Below the pieces are notes generated by a model. It was not told the origin of the DNA, searched no databases, and saw only the letters and a program-made list of their open reading frames with translations. Below are positions 17,913-26,455 of a stretch of 64,000 nucleotides of DNA, piece after piece. Made by a program: the position numbers and the translations under genes. This DNA is from Pararhizobium qamdonense. GTDB lineage: Bacteria > Pseudomonadota > Alphaproteobacteria > Rhizobiales > Rhizobiaceae. The stretch covers positions 310,001 through 374,000 of the forward strand of contig NZ_CP119567.1 of assembly GCF_029277445.1 (NCBI RefSeq), in the 5' to 3' direction. The stretch's first letter is position 1; the number at the start of each line of letters is the position of its first letter.

Positions 17913-17963
17913 CCCCCTCATCCGGCCCTGCGGGCCACCTTCTCCCCGCTGGGGAGAAGAGGG
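17913..17963 (+). repeat. Dispersed 'ccccctcatccg...tggggagaag' repeat
   Basis: This 51-base copy pairs within itself (ggccctgcgggcc; ttctccccgctggggagaa). Related copies lie at 17773-17817 (inverted), 20709-20760 and 48084-48130, all between genes, so this is a family of REP-like intergenic elements. Confidence 0.75.
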
Positions 17964-18667
17964 AGCTCTTGGCGCAACGCCTAATAGCCACGCCCGGAAA
18001 AAAATCCGCCGTGGTTATCCTTGATTCTGACTTGGCCGGGGCGCTGGAAAGTGCCGCAGGTTAGTAAGTTTATATGACGCCTTCCGGCGCCCCGTTCAGT
18101 GTCTTTTGCCGCGCTTCTCAGGTTCTTCTGCGCCTCTCTTTTTCAAGGAGGGGCCTCCAATGCCCCAGCCCGGCCGCTTATCCGCCAGGCTTTTCAATAA
18201 GGCGGGGTTTCGCCCTGGACCGTCGAAGACGGCGTGACGAACCCGGCACGCCCGGTTCATTGGCGAACCGGAGGAGAACCACCTTTCACGCAGCCCCGGG
18301 GATTTTGCGCGCGTTCCGCAACATCATCCGGGCACCGGCCCCTTCTCGCCGGCAACGCAAACCGGTGTATCCGTGATGGGACGGGAAGAAGTATGGCACG
18401 AGCCTTTGGAGCGGGGATTTGCGGGGATGATTTTTTTCGGGGGCGGGGGCTAAGTGCAGCCGGCGCCTCATGTCTTTAAATATATTTGCGGTGTTGGGTC
18501 CCCGGTGGCGGCCGGATCCGGAGGGGAAATCTCACCCGCCAACAGCCCATTCCCCGCGCCTTTGTATGTGAGAAAGATCGGATTCAATCTTTGTTGGTAA
18601 TTTTCCGTTAGGAATTGAAGGCAGTGGGGCGGGTGCCGCCTGTTTTTAGTTTTGCGTACGGGGTCTC
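17964..18667. other. Gene-free 700-base stretch with clustered hairpins
   Basis: No ORF here has a believable start or protein pattern. The part 18180-18275 is unusually rich in short perfect hairpins: ccagg..cctgg enclosing ggcg/cgcc (18185-18218), ccgtc-gaa-gacgg (18220-18232) and ccggttc-attggc-gaaccgg (18252-18271). A further ccggc..gccgg occurs near 18340, and a poly-T run lies at about 18430. This could be a structured RNA gene or the remnant of a repeat element. No known RNA family was recognised. Confidence 0.25.
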
Positions 18668-19687
18668 ATGCGTTTTTCGGCTGTTCCAGCGATCCTTCTT
18701 GCCGGCCTTCTGGTGGCGGGTTGCACATCGAGTTCCGGGCCGGAAAGCCTGGTGGCGGGGCTACCGTCGAAAGAGACGACCAGTTCCGTCTCCGCAGGGC
18801 CAGTGCCCACCGCCGATGTCGGCGCGGTGATCGCGCAGGCGGAAAGTCATCCCGAGCAACTGGCCTGGGCCGGGCAGGTGCCGCAATCGCAGGCGTTCGA
18901 ATCCGTCACGACCGAAGGCATGGCAGTTCCGGCCGAGCGTCCGGTAGCGATGATCATGCCGGACAATCCGGGGCTCGGCACCGCGCGCACCCGGCGCGCG
19001 CAAATCTACAGCCGCCAGTTCCGCGATGCCCATCCGATCAATTTCGGCAAGGCCTCGCCGCGCAAGCTCGCCGTGCACGGCGTCGACGTGTCGCGCTGGC
19101 AGGGCGAGATGGACTGGGCGAAGCTGCGCACCCAAGGGGCGAACTTCGCCTATATCAAGGCGACCGATGGTGGCGACCATCTCGACCCGATGTTCAGGAC
19201 GAACTGGAAACGGGCAAAGGATGCCGGGCTGAAGCGCGGCGCCTATCACTTCTTCTATTGGTGCCGCACCGCCGGCGAACAGGCAGACTGGTTCATCCGC
19301 AACGTGCCGCGCGACCCCGACGCGCTGCCGCCCGTCATCGACGTCGAATATAACGGCGAATCCAGCTGCAAATATCGCCTGTCGCGGGCCCAGGCGATCG
19401 AGAAGATGCAGGTGTTCATGGACAAGCTGGAGCGCCATTACCGCAAGCGTCCGGTAATCTACACCGCACCGGATTTCTACCGCGACAACCTGACGGGCGA
19501 GTTCAAGAACTATCCCTTCTGGCTGCGCTCGGTGGCCGCGCACCCGTCGCAGGTCTATCCGGGCCGCAAGTGGCTGTTCTGGCAATATTCGGGATCTGGG
19601 CTCTCGCACGGTGTCGAAGGCCGGATCGATCTCAATGTCTTCCATGGCAGCGAAGAGGACTGGCATCACTGGGCGGCGCGTAGCTGA
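18668..19687 (+). CDS. GH25 lysozyme-family lipoprotein
   Basis: The 339 residues begin with a lipoprotein signal (MRFSAVPAILLAGLLVAGC; lipobox LVAGC, lipidated Cys19). After a 110-residue linker comes a glycoside hydrolase 25 domain (about 135-335): VHGVDVSRWQGEMDW, ANFAYIKATDGG, RGAYHFFYWC, the catalytic-region PPVIDVEYNG, RPVIYTAPDFY and WLFWQYSGSG. GH25 enzymes cut the beta-1,4 bond between MurNAc and GlcNAc in peptidoglycan. An outer-membrane-anchored muramidase for wall remodelling is likely. It stands alone between repeats and a convergent IclR gene, with no phage holin or spanin nearby. Confidence 0.88.
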   Translation: MRFSAVPAILLAGLLVAGCTSSSGPESLVAGLPSKETTSSVSAGPVPTADVGAVIAQAESHPEQLAWAGQVPQSQAFESVTTEGMAVPAERPVAMIMPDNPGLGTARTRRAQIYSRQFRDAHPINFGKASPRKLAVHGVDVSRWQGEMDWAKLRTQGANFAYIKATDGGDHLDPMFRTNWKRAKDAGLKRGAYHFFYWCRTAGEQADWFIRNVPRDPDALPPVIDVEYNGESSCKYRLSRAQAIEKMQVFMDKLERHYRKRPVIYTAPDFYRDNLTGEFKNYPFWLRSVAAHPSQVYPGRKWLFWQYSGSGLSHGVEGRIDLNVFHGSEEDWHHWAARS

Positions 19688-19739
19688 CGGGGAGCCGGGC
19701 CGAAACAGCCTGATCCGATATTCTGAAGCACAGGGTCCT

Positions 19740-20591
19740 TCAAGCGCTGTGCTTTTGGCCGTCCTCCCGGCGTCCGCCCATGGCCTGCGTCACGCCGTCG
19801 GCTGCGGCTTTCACCACCGGACCCAGCGCCGCGAGCGTCCCGTCGGGGAGCCTGACAGCTGGCCCCGATATGGAAATCCCAGCGATTGCCTCGCCATATT
19901 CGTTGAAGATCGGGGCGGCAAGGCAGCGCATGCCGAGCGTATGCTCCTCGTCGTCGATCGACCAGCCGCGTGAGCGGATGGTTTCGATATCGCTGAGGAG
20001 CCTGGGCAGTGTATCGCGGGTTTTTTCCGTGAAGCGCATCAGCGGCTGGCGCGACAGCAGGCGTTCGATGGCGGCGGTCTCCCAGGTGGACAGGATCGCC
20101 TTGCCGATGCCCGAGGCGTGGATGGGGCCGCGGCGGCCGGGGCGGAAGAAGGCGCGCATCGGGGCGTGGCTTTCCACCTGCGAAACGAAGACGACATCGC
20201 CGCCATCCTCGATGCCGATATTGGCGGTTTCGCCCGAGTGTTCCATCAGCTGTTTCAGGAAGGGGCGGCTGATCGTGCCGAGCTTGCGGAAGCGCAGGAA
20301 GGCATTGCCAATCTCGAAAGCTTTCAGCCCGATCGTCCAGGCGCCGGTCTCGGTATCGTGGGTGACCATGCCGTGCCCCGCAAGCGCCGTCAGCAGCCGG
20401 TGCACTGTGGAGGGCGCCATGCCGGACTGATCTGACAGGTCGGTGAGCGCCGCACCATCGCCGCTGGCGACGAGATCGAGCAGCTTCAGGCTGCGGTCGA
20501 GCACCTGCACGGAGGAGGGAACGGCATTTTCGCTGGCCTTGCGGCCGGGCTTGGCGCGCAGATGATCCGGGGATGGTGGCTTTTCGGGCAT
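19740..20591 (-). CDS. IclR family regulator of the glyoxylate carboligase operon
   Basis: A 283-residue protein with an IclR winged helix (ALTDLSDQSGMAPSTVHRLL) at about residues 45-65 and the effector domain after it (GRRGPIHASGIGKAIL; DDEEHTLGMRCLAAPIFNEY). This resembles AllR/GlxR-region repressors that respond to glyoxylate or allantoin. The start at 20591 has ggag 6 bases upstream; the in-frame extensions to 20627 and 20879 run into the repeats. It is divergent from gcl, with an IclR-like operator in between, so control of gcl-hyi-glxR is very likely. Confidence 0.88.
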   Translation of the reverse strand: MPEKPPSPDHLRAKPGRKASENAVPSSVQVLDRSLKLLDLVASGDGAALTDLSDQSGMAPSTVHRLLTALAGHGMVTHDTETGAWTIGLKAFEIGNAFLRFRKLGTISRPFLKQLMEHSGETANIGIEDGGDVVFVSQVESHAPMRAFFRPGRRGPIHASGIGKAILSTWETAAIERLLSRQPLMRFTEKTRDTLPRLLSDIETIRSRGWSIDDEEHTLGMRCLAAPIFNEYGEAIAGISISGPAVRLPDGTLAALGPVVKAAADGVTQAMGGRREDGQKHSA

Positions 20592-20708
20592 GTCGGCTCC
20601 GGTTTGTGTGATCGTGCATGACATATTGCATCGTTGATGAAAGCGGAACGGTTTTGATGGGCAGTTGGTGGTGATGAGGGGGCGGTTCGGCACGTTCTGA
20701 GCGTTTGG

Positions 20709-20760
20709 CCCCCTCATCCGGCGCTTTGCGCCACCTTCTCCCCGCTGGGGAGAAGAGGGA
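20709..20760 (+). repeat. Dispersed 'ccccctcatccg...tggggagaag' repeat
   Basis: A 52-base copy of the element at 17913-17963, with palindromic halves ggcgctttgcgcc and ttctccccgctggggagaa. It lies in the 400-base region between the IclR gene and gcl. Confidence 0.75.
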
Positions 20761-20834
20761 GTGCGCGGCTCTGCCCGCGTGTGAGAAAGGGAGTGCGCGG
20801 CTCTGCCCGCGTGTGAGAAAGGGAGTGTGCGGCT
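20757..20834 (+). repeat. Short tandem repeat, 32-base unit, about 2.4 copies
   Basis: The unit gggagtgcgcggctctgccc..gtgtgagaaa occurs at 20757-20788 and again, identical, at 20789-20820, followed by a degenerate partial copy to about 20834. It is directly joined to the dispersed repeat and has no spacers, so it is not CRISPR. Confidence 0.85.
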
Positions 20835-20917
20835 GCGGATGAATGCATAGCCATTTATCATGGTCCAGAGCGCCGCCATTCATAGCGGATTCGTTGAAGA
20901 TGTTTATTTCCATAGGG

Positions 20918-20932
20918 TGGGAATGATTTCCA
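20918..20932. promoter_or_regulatory. IclR-type operator upstream of gcl
   Basis: TGGGAATGATTTCCA is a nearly perfect 15-bp palindrome matching the TGGAAA-n-TTTCCA form bound by AllR-like IclR proteins. A half site (atttcca) precedes it at 20906-20912. It lies 63 bases upstream of the gcl start and is the natural target of the adjacent IclR regulator. Confidence 0.55.
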
Positions 20933-20994
20933 TTTAGTGATTGCCCGGCCGGAATTTTGGACTACCCTGATCCTCACACGATGGAGGAATAGTC

Positions 20995-22779
20995 ATGGCG
21001 AAAATGCGCGCAGTCGATGCGGCGGTTCTGGTTCTGGAGAAGGAGGGCGTCGATTGCGCCTTCGGGGTTCCGGGGGCTGCAATCAATCCTTTTTACTCGG
21101 CGCTGAAGGCGCGCGGTTCGGTGCGCCATATCCTGGCGCGGCATGTCGAGGGCGCTTCCCATATGGCGGAGGGCTATACCCGCGCCAAACATGGCAATAT
21201 CGGCGTCTGCATCGGCACTTCGGGTCCGGCCGGGACCGACATGATCACCGGGCTTTATTCGGCCCAGGCGGATTCGATCCCGATCCTGTGCATCACCGGC
21301 CAGGCGCCGCGTGCGCGGCTCGACAAGGAGGATTTTCAGGCGGTCGATATCGCCCGGATTGCCGGGCCGCTGACCAAATGGGCCGTCACCGTCATGGAGC
21401 CGGCGCTGGTGCCGTTCGTGTTCCAGAAGGCGTTTCACCTGATGCGGTCGGGCCGTCCCGGTCCGGTGCTGATCGACCTGCCGGTCGATGTGCAGCTGGC
21501 CGAAATCGAATTCGATATCGATACCTACGCACCGCTGGAGGCCTATAAGCCAGCCGCGACGCGGGCGCAGGCCGAAAAGGCGATTGCCATGCTGAACGCG
21601 GCGGACCGTCCGCTGATCGTCGCCGGTGGTGGTATCATCAATGCCGATGCGTCCGATCTGCTCACCGAATTTGCCGAAATCACCGGCATCCCGGTCATTC
21701 CGACGCTGATGGGCTGGGGCACGATCCCCGACGATCATCCGCTGATGGCCGGCATGTGCGGGCTGCAGACTTCGCACCGCTACGGCAATGCCAATCTTTT
21801 AGCCTCGGATTTCGTGCTGGGTGTCGGCAACCGCTGGGCAAACCGCCATACCGGCAATGTGCCGACCTATACCGAGGGCCGCACCTTCGTGCATGTCGAT
21901 ATCGAGCCGACCCAGATCGGCCGGGTGTTTGCGCCGGATTTCGGCATCGTCTCGGATGCCGGTGCTGCACTGAAACTGTTCCTCGATGTCGCCACCGAAT
22001 GGAAGACGGCGGGCAAGCTGAAGGACTGGTCGGGCTGGGCGCAGGAATGCCGCGAGCGCAAGCGCACGATGCTGCGCAAGACGCATTTCGACCAGACGCC
22101 GCTGAAGCCGCAGCGTGTCTACGAGGAGATGAACAAGGCCTTCGGCCGCGACACCTGCTACGTCTCGACCATCGGGCTCAGCCAGATCGCCGGCGCGCAG
22201 TTCCTGCACGTTTACAAGCCGCGCAACTGGATCAATTGCGGCCAGGCGGGACCGCTCGGCTGGACGCTGCCGGCCGCGCTCGGCGTACGGGCGGCTGATC
22301 CGGAGCGGACGATCGTGGCGCTGTCGGGCGACTATGATTTCCAGTTCATGATCGAGGAACTGGCCGTCGGCGCCCAGCACAAGCTGCCCTACCTGCATGT
22401 GGTCGTGAACAATTCCTATCTTGGCCTCATCCGCCAGGCGCAGCGCGGGCTGAACATGGATTTCGAAGTGAGCCTCGCCTTCGACAATATCAACCATTCC
22501 GGCGATGCGGAAAAGGGCTACGGCGTCGATCACGTCGCGGTGGCGGAAGGGCTGGGGTGCAAGGCGATCCGGGTCCGGAGCCCCAACGAATTCCAGGAGG
22601 CATTTTCGCGGGCGAAGGACCTGATGAACGAGCACCAGGTGCCCGTCGTCATCGAATTCATCCTCGAGCGTGTCACCAATATTTCGATGGGCGCCGACAT
22701 CAATGCGGTGGTCGAGTTCGAGGAACTGGCCGAACGCGGCGAGGATGCGCCGACCGCTATCCTGGCACTGCTCGACTGA
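20995..22779 (+). CDS. gcl: Glyoxylate carboligase (tartronate-semialdehyde synthase)
   Basis: The 594-residue thiamine-diphosphate enzyme begins [20 protein letters not shown], then [17 protein letters not shown]; the Val in FGVPGA replaces the catalytic Glu of other ThDP enzymes, the known hallmark of Gcl. The ThDP/Mg motif is [20 protein letters not shown] followed by [12 protein letters not shown]. It condenses two glyoxylates to tartronate semialdehyde and CO2. It is the first gene of the gcl-hyi-glxR operon, with a strong ggagg site, and takes the glyoxylate released by AllA. Confidence 0.96.
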   Translation: MAKMRAVDAAVLVLEKEGVDCAFGVPGAAINPFYSALKARGSVRHILARHVEGASHMAEGYTRAKHGNIGVCIGTSGPAGTDMITGLYSAQADSIPILCITGQAPRARLDKEDFQAVDIARIAGPLTKWAVTVMEPALVPFVFQKAFHLMRSGRPGPVLIDLPVDVQLAEIEFDIDTYAPLEAYKPAATRAQAEKAIAMLNAADRPLIVAGGGIINADASDLLTEFAEITGIPVIPTLMGWGTIPDDHPLMAGMCGLQTSHRYGNANLLASDFVLGVGNRWANRHTGNVPTYTEGRTFVHVDIEPTQIGRVFAPDFGIVSDAGAALKLFLDVATEWKTAGKLKDWSGWAQECRERKRTMLRKTHFDQTPLKPQRVYEEMNKAFGRDTCYVSTIGLSQIAGAQFLHVYKPRNWINCGQAGPLGWTLPAALGVRAADPERTIVALSGDYDFQFMIEELAVGAQHKLPYLHVVVNNSYLGLIRQAQRGLNMDFEVSLAFDNINHSGDAEKGYGVDHVAVAEGLGCKAIRVRSPNEFQEAFSRAKDLMNEHQVPVVIEFILERVTNISMGADINAVVEFEELAERGEDAPTAILALLD

Positions 22780-22801
22780 TCAAAAAGACGGAGGACTTTT
22801 C

Positions 22802-23614
22802 ATGCCTAAGTTTGCGGCAAATCTGACCATGCTTTTCAACGAGGTGCCGTTACTCGACCGCTTCGCACTGGCCGCCAAGGCCGGGTTCACGGCGGTGGAA
22901 TATCTCTTCCCCTACGATTTCGAGGCGAAGGCTCTGAAGGCAGCACTTGAGGTCAACGGCCTGACGCAGGTGCTGCACAACCTGCCGGGCGGCGACTGGG
23001 CCGCCGGCGAGCGCGGCATTGCCGTCCTGCCCGACCGGATCGACGAATTCCGCCGCGGCGTGGCACAGGCCATCGACTATGCGACCGCACTCGGCTGCAC
23101 GCAGATCAACTGCCTCTCCGGCATTGCGCCGGTCGGCGTCTCCGACGACGTGCTGCGGGCGACCTTCGTTGCCAATCTGCGATTGGCCGCAAGCGAACTC
23201 GGCAAACACGGCATCCGGCTGTTGATCGAGCCGATCAACCGGTTCGATATTCCCGGCTTCTACCTCAACACGGTGGAGCAGGCGGCCTCGATCATCAAGG
23301 AGGTTGGCAGCGACAACCTGTTCATCCAGTACGATCTCTACCACCAGCAGCGTACCGAGGGCGAACTGATCGGCACGTTCAAAAAATATCAGGCGCAGAT
23401 CGCGCATGTGCAGCTGGCCGACAATCCCGGCCGCAACGAGCCGGGCACCGGCGAAATCAACTACCCCTTCGTCTTTTCGGCGCTGGATACGGCCGGTTAC
23501 GACGGCTTCATCGGCTGCGAATACAAGCCGCGCACCACGACATCCGAAGGGCTCGGCTGGCTTAAATCCGCGACCACAGCCCGCAGCGCAGACATTATCA
23601 AGATCAGGAGCTAA
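22802..23614 (+). CDS. hyi: Hydroxypyruvate isomerase
   Basis: A 270-residue TIM-barrel protein (MPKFAANLTMLFNEVPLLDR; VEYLFPYDFEAKALKAALE; LLIEPINRFDIPGFYLNT; IQYDLYHQQRTEGEL; GCEYKPRTTTSEGL) of the xylose-isomerase-like family, which interconverts hydroxypyruvate and tartronate semialdehyde. The ATG at 22802 has ggagg 8 bases upstream; upstream in-frame codons overlap gcl and are rejected. It lies between gcl and glxR, the usual order. Confidence 0.94.
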   Translation: MPKFAANLTMLFNEVPLLDRFALAAKAGFTAVEYLFPYDFEAKALKAALEVNGLTQVLHNLPGGDWAAGERGIAVLPDRIDEFRRGVAQAIDYATALGCTQINCLSGIAPVGVSDDVLRATFVANLRLAASELGKHGIRLLIEPINRFDIPGFYLNTVEQAASIIKEVGSDNLFIQYDLYHQQRTEGELIGTFKKYQAQIAHVQLADNPGRNEPGTGEINYPFVFSALDTAGYDGFIGCEYKPRTTTSEGLGWLKSATTARSADIIKIRS

Positions 23615-23619
23615 GCATC

Positions 23620-24504
23620 ATGGCCACAATCGGCTTTATCGGACTGGGTATCATGGGCACGCCGATGGCGCGCCACCTGCAGGATGCCGGCCATACCGTT
23701 GTCACCTCGAAATTCCACATTCCGCCGAAGCAGGAACTCATCGATAACGGCCTGCAATTTGCCGAAACGCCGAAGGCGCTGGCCGAAAAGGTCGATATCA
23801 CCATCCTGATGCTGCCGGACACGCCGGATGTAAAGGATGTCCTGTTCGGAGAAAACGGCGTTGCCTCCGGCCTGTCGGCGGGCAAGCTGCTGATCGACAT
23901 GAGCTCGATCTCGCCGATCGACACCAAGGAATTTGCCAAGAAGGTGCGCGAAACCGGCGCCGAATACATGGACGCGCCGGTCTCGGGCGGGGAAGTCGGT
24001 GCGAAGAACGCGTCGCTGTCGATCATGGCCGGTGGCACCGAGGGCAGTTTCGAGCGGGCTTTGCCGCTGTTCAAGCTGATGGGCAAGAACATCACGCTGG
24101 TCGGCGATTGCGGTGACGGGCAGGTGACCAAGGTCGCCAACCAGATCATCGTCGCGCTGACCATCGAGGCTGTCGCGGAGGCATTGGTGTTTGCATCGAA
24201 GGCCGGTGCGGATCCGGCCAGGGTGCGCGAAGCCCTGATGGGCGGCTTTGCCTCCTCGCGTATTCTGGAAGTGCATGGCGACCGCATGGTCAAGCGCACC
24301 TTCGATCCGGGCTTCCGGATCTCGCTGCACCAGAAGGACCTCAATCTCGCCCTGCAGGGCGCAAAGGCCATCGGCGTTTCCCTGCCAAACACGGCAGCGA
24401 CGCAGGAGCTGTTCAACAGCTGCGCTGCCCATGGCGATGCCGGGCTTGATCATTCGGGCCTCGTCACGGCTCTCGAACGCATGGCCAACCACGCGGTCGC
24501 CTGA
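23620..24504 (+). CDS. glxR: Tartronate semialdehyde reductase
   Basis: A 294-residue beta-hydroxyacid dehydrogenase: Rossmann motif IGFIGLGIMGTPMARHL at the N-terminus, substrate-binding DAPVSGGEVGAKNASLSIM, and the catalytic lysine region GQVTKVANQIIV. It reduces tartronate semialdehyde to D-glycerate with NAD(P)H. It follows hyi by five bases and is ended by a strong terminator hairpin. Confidence 0.95.
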   Translation: MATIGFIGLGIMGTPMARHLQDAGHTVVTSKFHIPPKQELIDNGLQFAETPKALAEKVDITILMLPDTPDVKDVLFGENGVASGLSAGKLLIDMSSISPIDTKEFAKKVRETGAEYMDAPVSGGEVGAKNASLSIMAGGTEGSFERALPLFKLMGKNITLVGDCGDGQVTKVANQIIVALTIEAVAEALVFASKAGADPARVREALMGGFASSRILEVHGDRMVKRTFDPGFRISLHQKDLNLALQGAKAIGVSLPNTAATQELFNSCAAHGDAGLDHSGLVTALERMANHAVA

Positions 24505-24513
24505 CGGCAAGGA

Positions 24514-24548
24514 CCGGGCGGCCAGGAGGAGGGCCGCCCGGTTTTTTT
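24514..24548 (+). terminator. Terminator/attenuator between glxR and glycerate kinase
   Basis: A perfect 10-bp stem (ccgggcggcc / ggccgcccgg) with an 8-base loop is followed by seven T residues, 10 bases after the glxR stop. The glycerate kinase start is only 20 bases further on, so this must work by partial read-through or the kinase has its own promoter overlapping it. Confidence 0.85.
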
Positions 24549-24567
24549 ATGGAATGAGGATGAAGAC

Positions 24568-25836
24568 ATGGCCGTGATCGCCGACCCGAAAGCCTTTCTG
24601 GAAAGCCTGTTTCATGCGGCGGTCTCAGCCGCCGACCCGGCCAGGGTGCTCGCCGCCAACCTGCCGGAAAAGCCGAAGGGCCGCACCGTGGTGATCGGCG
24701 CGGGCAAGGGGGCGGCGCAGATGGCTCAGGTCTTCGAGCGGCTATGGGACGGACCGCTCACCGGCGCGGTCGTGACGCGCTACGGCTATGGCGCACGCTG
24801 CGAGCGGATCGAGGTGCTGGAGGCATCGCATCCGCTGCCGGACGAGAACGGGATGACGGCGTCGCGGCGGTTGCTGCAGGAGGTGCGCGGGCTCACCGAA
24901 GACGATCTGGTGGTGGCGCTGATCTGCGGTGGCGGCTCCGCACTTTTGCCCATGCCTGCGGGCGGCCTGACGCTCGACGACGAGATCGCCGTCAACCGCG
25001 CGCTGCTGGCTTCCGGTGCGCCGATCAGCGCGATGAATGCAATCCGCAAACACGTCTCCGGCATCAAGGGCGGGCGTCTTGCGCAAGCGGCTTGGCCGGC
25101 AAGGGTCGTGTCGCTGGTGGTCTCGGATATTCCCGGCGACGATCCGGCGCTGGTGGCCTCCGGGCCGACCATCCCCGATGACAGCACCCGCGAGGATGCC
25201 CTGCGCCAGATCGAGCGCTACCGGCTGGAATTGCCGGAAAAAGTGATGGCGTTCATCCGCAGCGAGGCGTCTGCAGCACCCAAACCCACAGACCAGGCGT
25301 TTCACCGCAACGAAGTCCGCCTTGTGGCGTCTGCTGCGGTTTCGCTGGAAGCTGCGGCTAAGACGGCGCGGGCTGCGGGTGTCGAGGCGGTCATTTTGTC
25401 CGATGCGATCGAGGGCGAGGCCCGGGAGGTCGGGCTCGTGCATGCGGCAATTGCCCGCGAGGTCGCAGTTAAAAACCGGCCTTTCCAAAAGCCGGGGGTC
25501 ATTCTGTCCGGCGGTGAAACGACGGTGACGATAAGGGGCAAGGGCAAGGGCGGCCGCAACAGCGAATTCCTGCTGTCCCTGGCGCTTGGTATTGATGGCA
25601 CCGAGGGAATTTCGGCGCTGGCTGCCGATACCGACGGGATCGACGGGTCGGAGGACAATGCCGGGGCCTTTGCCGATGCGACGAGTGTCGCGCGCCTGGT
25701 GGCCGCCGGGATCGATGGCGCGGCGCTCCTTGACCGGAACGATGCCTGGTCGGCATTCGATACGATCGGCGACATTTTCAAGCCGGGGCCGACGGGTACC
25801 AATGTCAACGATTTCCGGGCTATTCTGGTGCAGTGA
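24568..25836 (+). CDS. ttuD: Glycerate 2-kinase (MOFRL family)
   Basis: The 422 residues include the N-terminal GckA/DUF4147 domain ([76 protein letters not shown]) and the C-terminal MOFRL domain ([39 protein letters not shown]). It phosphorylates D-glycerate to 2-phosphoglycerate, joining the glyoxylate route to glycolysis. The ATG has gagg 8 bases upstream. Confidence 0.93.
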   Translation: MAVIADPKAFLESLFHAAVSAADPARVLAANLPEKPKGRTVVIGAGKGAAQMAQVFERLWDGPLTGAVVTRYGYGARCERIEVLEASHPLPDENGMTASRRLLQEVRGLTEDDLVVALICGGGSALLPMPAGGLTLDDEIAVNRALLASGAPISAMNAIRKHVSGIKGGRLAQAAWPARVVSLVVSDIPGDDPALVASGPTIPDDSTREDALRQIERYRLELPEKVMAFIRSEASAAPKPTDQAFHRNEVRLVASAAVSLEAAAKTARAAGVEAVILSDAIEGEAREVGLVHAAIAREVAVKNRPFQKPGVILSGGETTVTIRGKGKGGRNSEFLLSLALGIDGTEGISALAADTDGIDGSEDNAGAFADATSVARLVAAGIDGAALLDRNDAWSAFDTIGDIFKPGPTGTNVNDFRAILVQ

Positions 25837-25917
25837 GGGTGCGATCACAGGCTTTGCGGAACCAAACCCTGTATTGCCGGTTAATATCCTCATGGTTCAA
25901 CGAAGAGGATAACGGCG

Positions 25918-26337
25918 ATGCTGAAGTCATTGTCGGCGGCTGTGTCGGGTATCGAAATCGATCCGCAACAAGGTGGAATGAGTCTCGCAGATTTCGAATG
26001 GCGTTACCGGGTCGTGATCATTTTTCCGGATGACAGCCATACCGACGCGGCGCGGCAGGCCAGCCTGCTGCTGGCCGAGGCGGACGGTCTGCGCGAGCGC
26101 GACATGATCGTGCTGGAAGTGGAACGCAACGAGGTCAAGGCCTTGTTTGGGCCGGAATACGATCTCAACTGCTACGCCATCCGCTCCGACCTCGATGTCA
26201 CCAACGGTTTTTTCGCGTTGGCGCTGGTTGGCAAGGATGGCTCGGTAAAATTCCGTACGGACGAGGTGGTGCAAGCTGCGGTGTTGTTTGACCTGATCGA
26301 TCAGATGCCGATGCGCAAGCAGGAGAAGCGGAACTGA
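25918..26337 (+). CDS. DUF4174 domain protein
   Basis: The 139-residue protein has the DUF4174 pattern: an N-terminal MSLADFEWRYRVVIIFPDDS, then a central VVLEVERNEV region, a LALVGKDGSVKFR strand and the closing DLIDQMPMRKQE. The fold resembles thioredoxin-like proteins without the active-site cysteines. No signal peptide is obvious at the chosen start. The function of the family is unknown. It stands alone after glycerate kinase and ends at a bidirectional terminator. Confidence 0.75.
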   Translation: MLKSLSAAVSGIEIDPQQGGMSLADFEWRYRVVIIFPDDSHTDAARQASLLLAEADGLRERDMIVLEVERNEVKALFGPEYDLNCYAIRSDLDVTNGFFALALVGKDGSVKFRTDEVVQAAVLFDLIDQMPMRKQEKRN

Positions 26338-26347
26338 TTTGATATTG

Positions 26348-26412
26348 TGTCGATGGCATCGACATATGGAAATAACATGTCGATGAAACCGGATTTCATC
26401 GACATGTTTTTA
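26348..26412. terminator. Bidirectional terminator with two hairpins sharing one arm sequence
   Basis: Between the convergent DUF4174 and flavoprotein genes, a 7-bp hairpin tgtcgat-ggc-atcgaca (26348-26364) is followed by a perfect 14-bp hairpin (acatgtcgatgaaa / tttcatcgacatgt, 26375-26407) with a T run after it. Because both stems contain gtcgat/atcgac, alternative pairings are possible. Confidence 0.8.
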
Positions 26413-26455
26413 TGATGTGGGGTTGCTTATATCGTCGCGCGACGACGTTGGTTCA

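Noticed and set aside
17429..18064. A 211-codon plus-strand ORF after guaD
   Set aside because: It consists of two translated copies of the 133-base intergenic repeat; no protein family pattern or convincing start.
18234..18479. Short ORFs in the region upstream of the GH25 gene
   Set aside because: Overlapping readings in several frames on both strands, no ribosome binding site, no recognisable fold; the hairpins suggest a non-coding origin.
18668..19687. GH25 lysozyme as part of a prophage
   Set aside because: It has a lipoprotein signal and no holin, spanin, tail, integrase or other phage gene nearby; a chromosomal cell-wall hydrolase is more likely.
20757..20834. Possible CRISPR array
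   Set aside because: The 32-base units are directly adjacent without spacers and only about 2.4 copies exist; no cas gene is present in the window.
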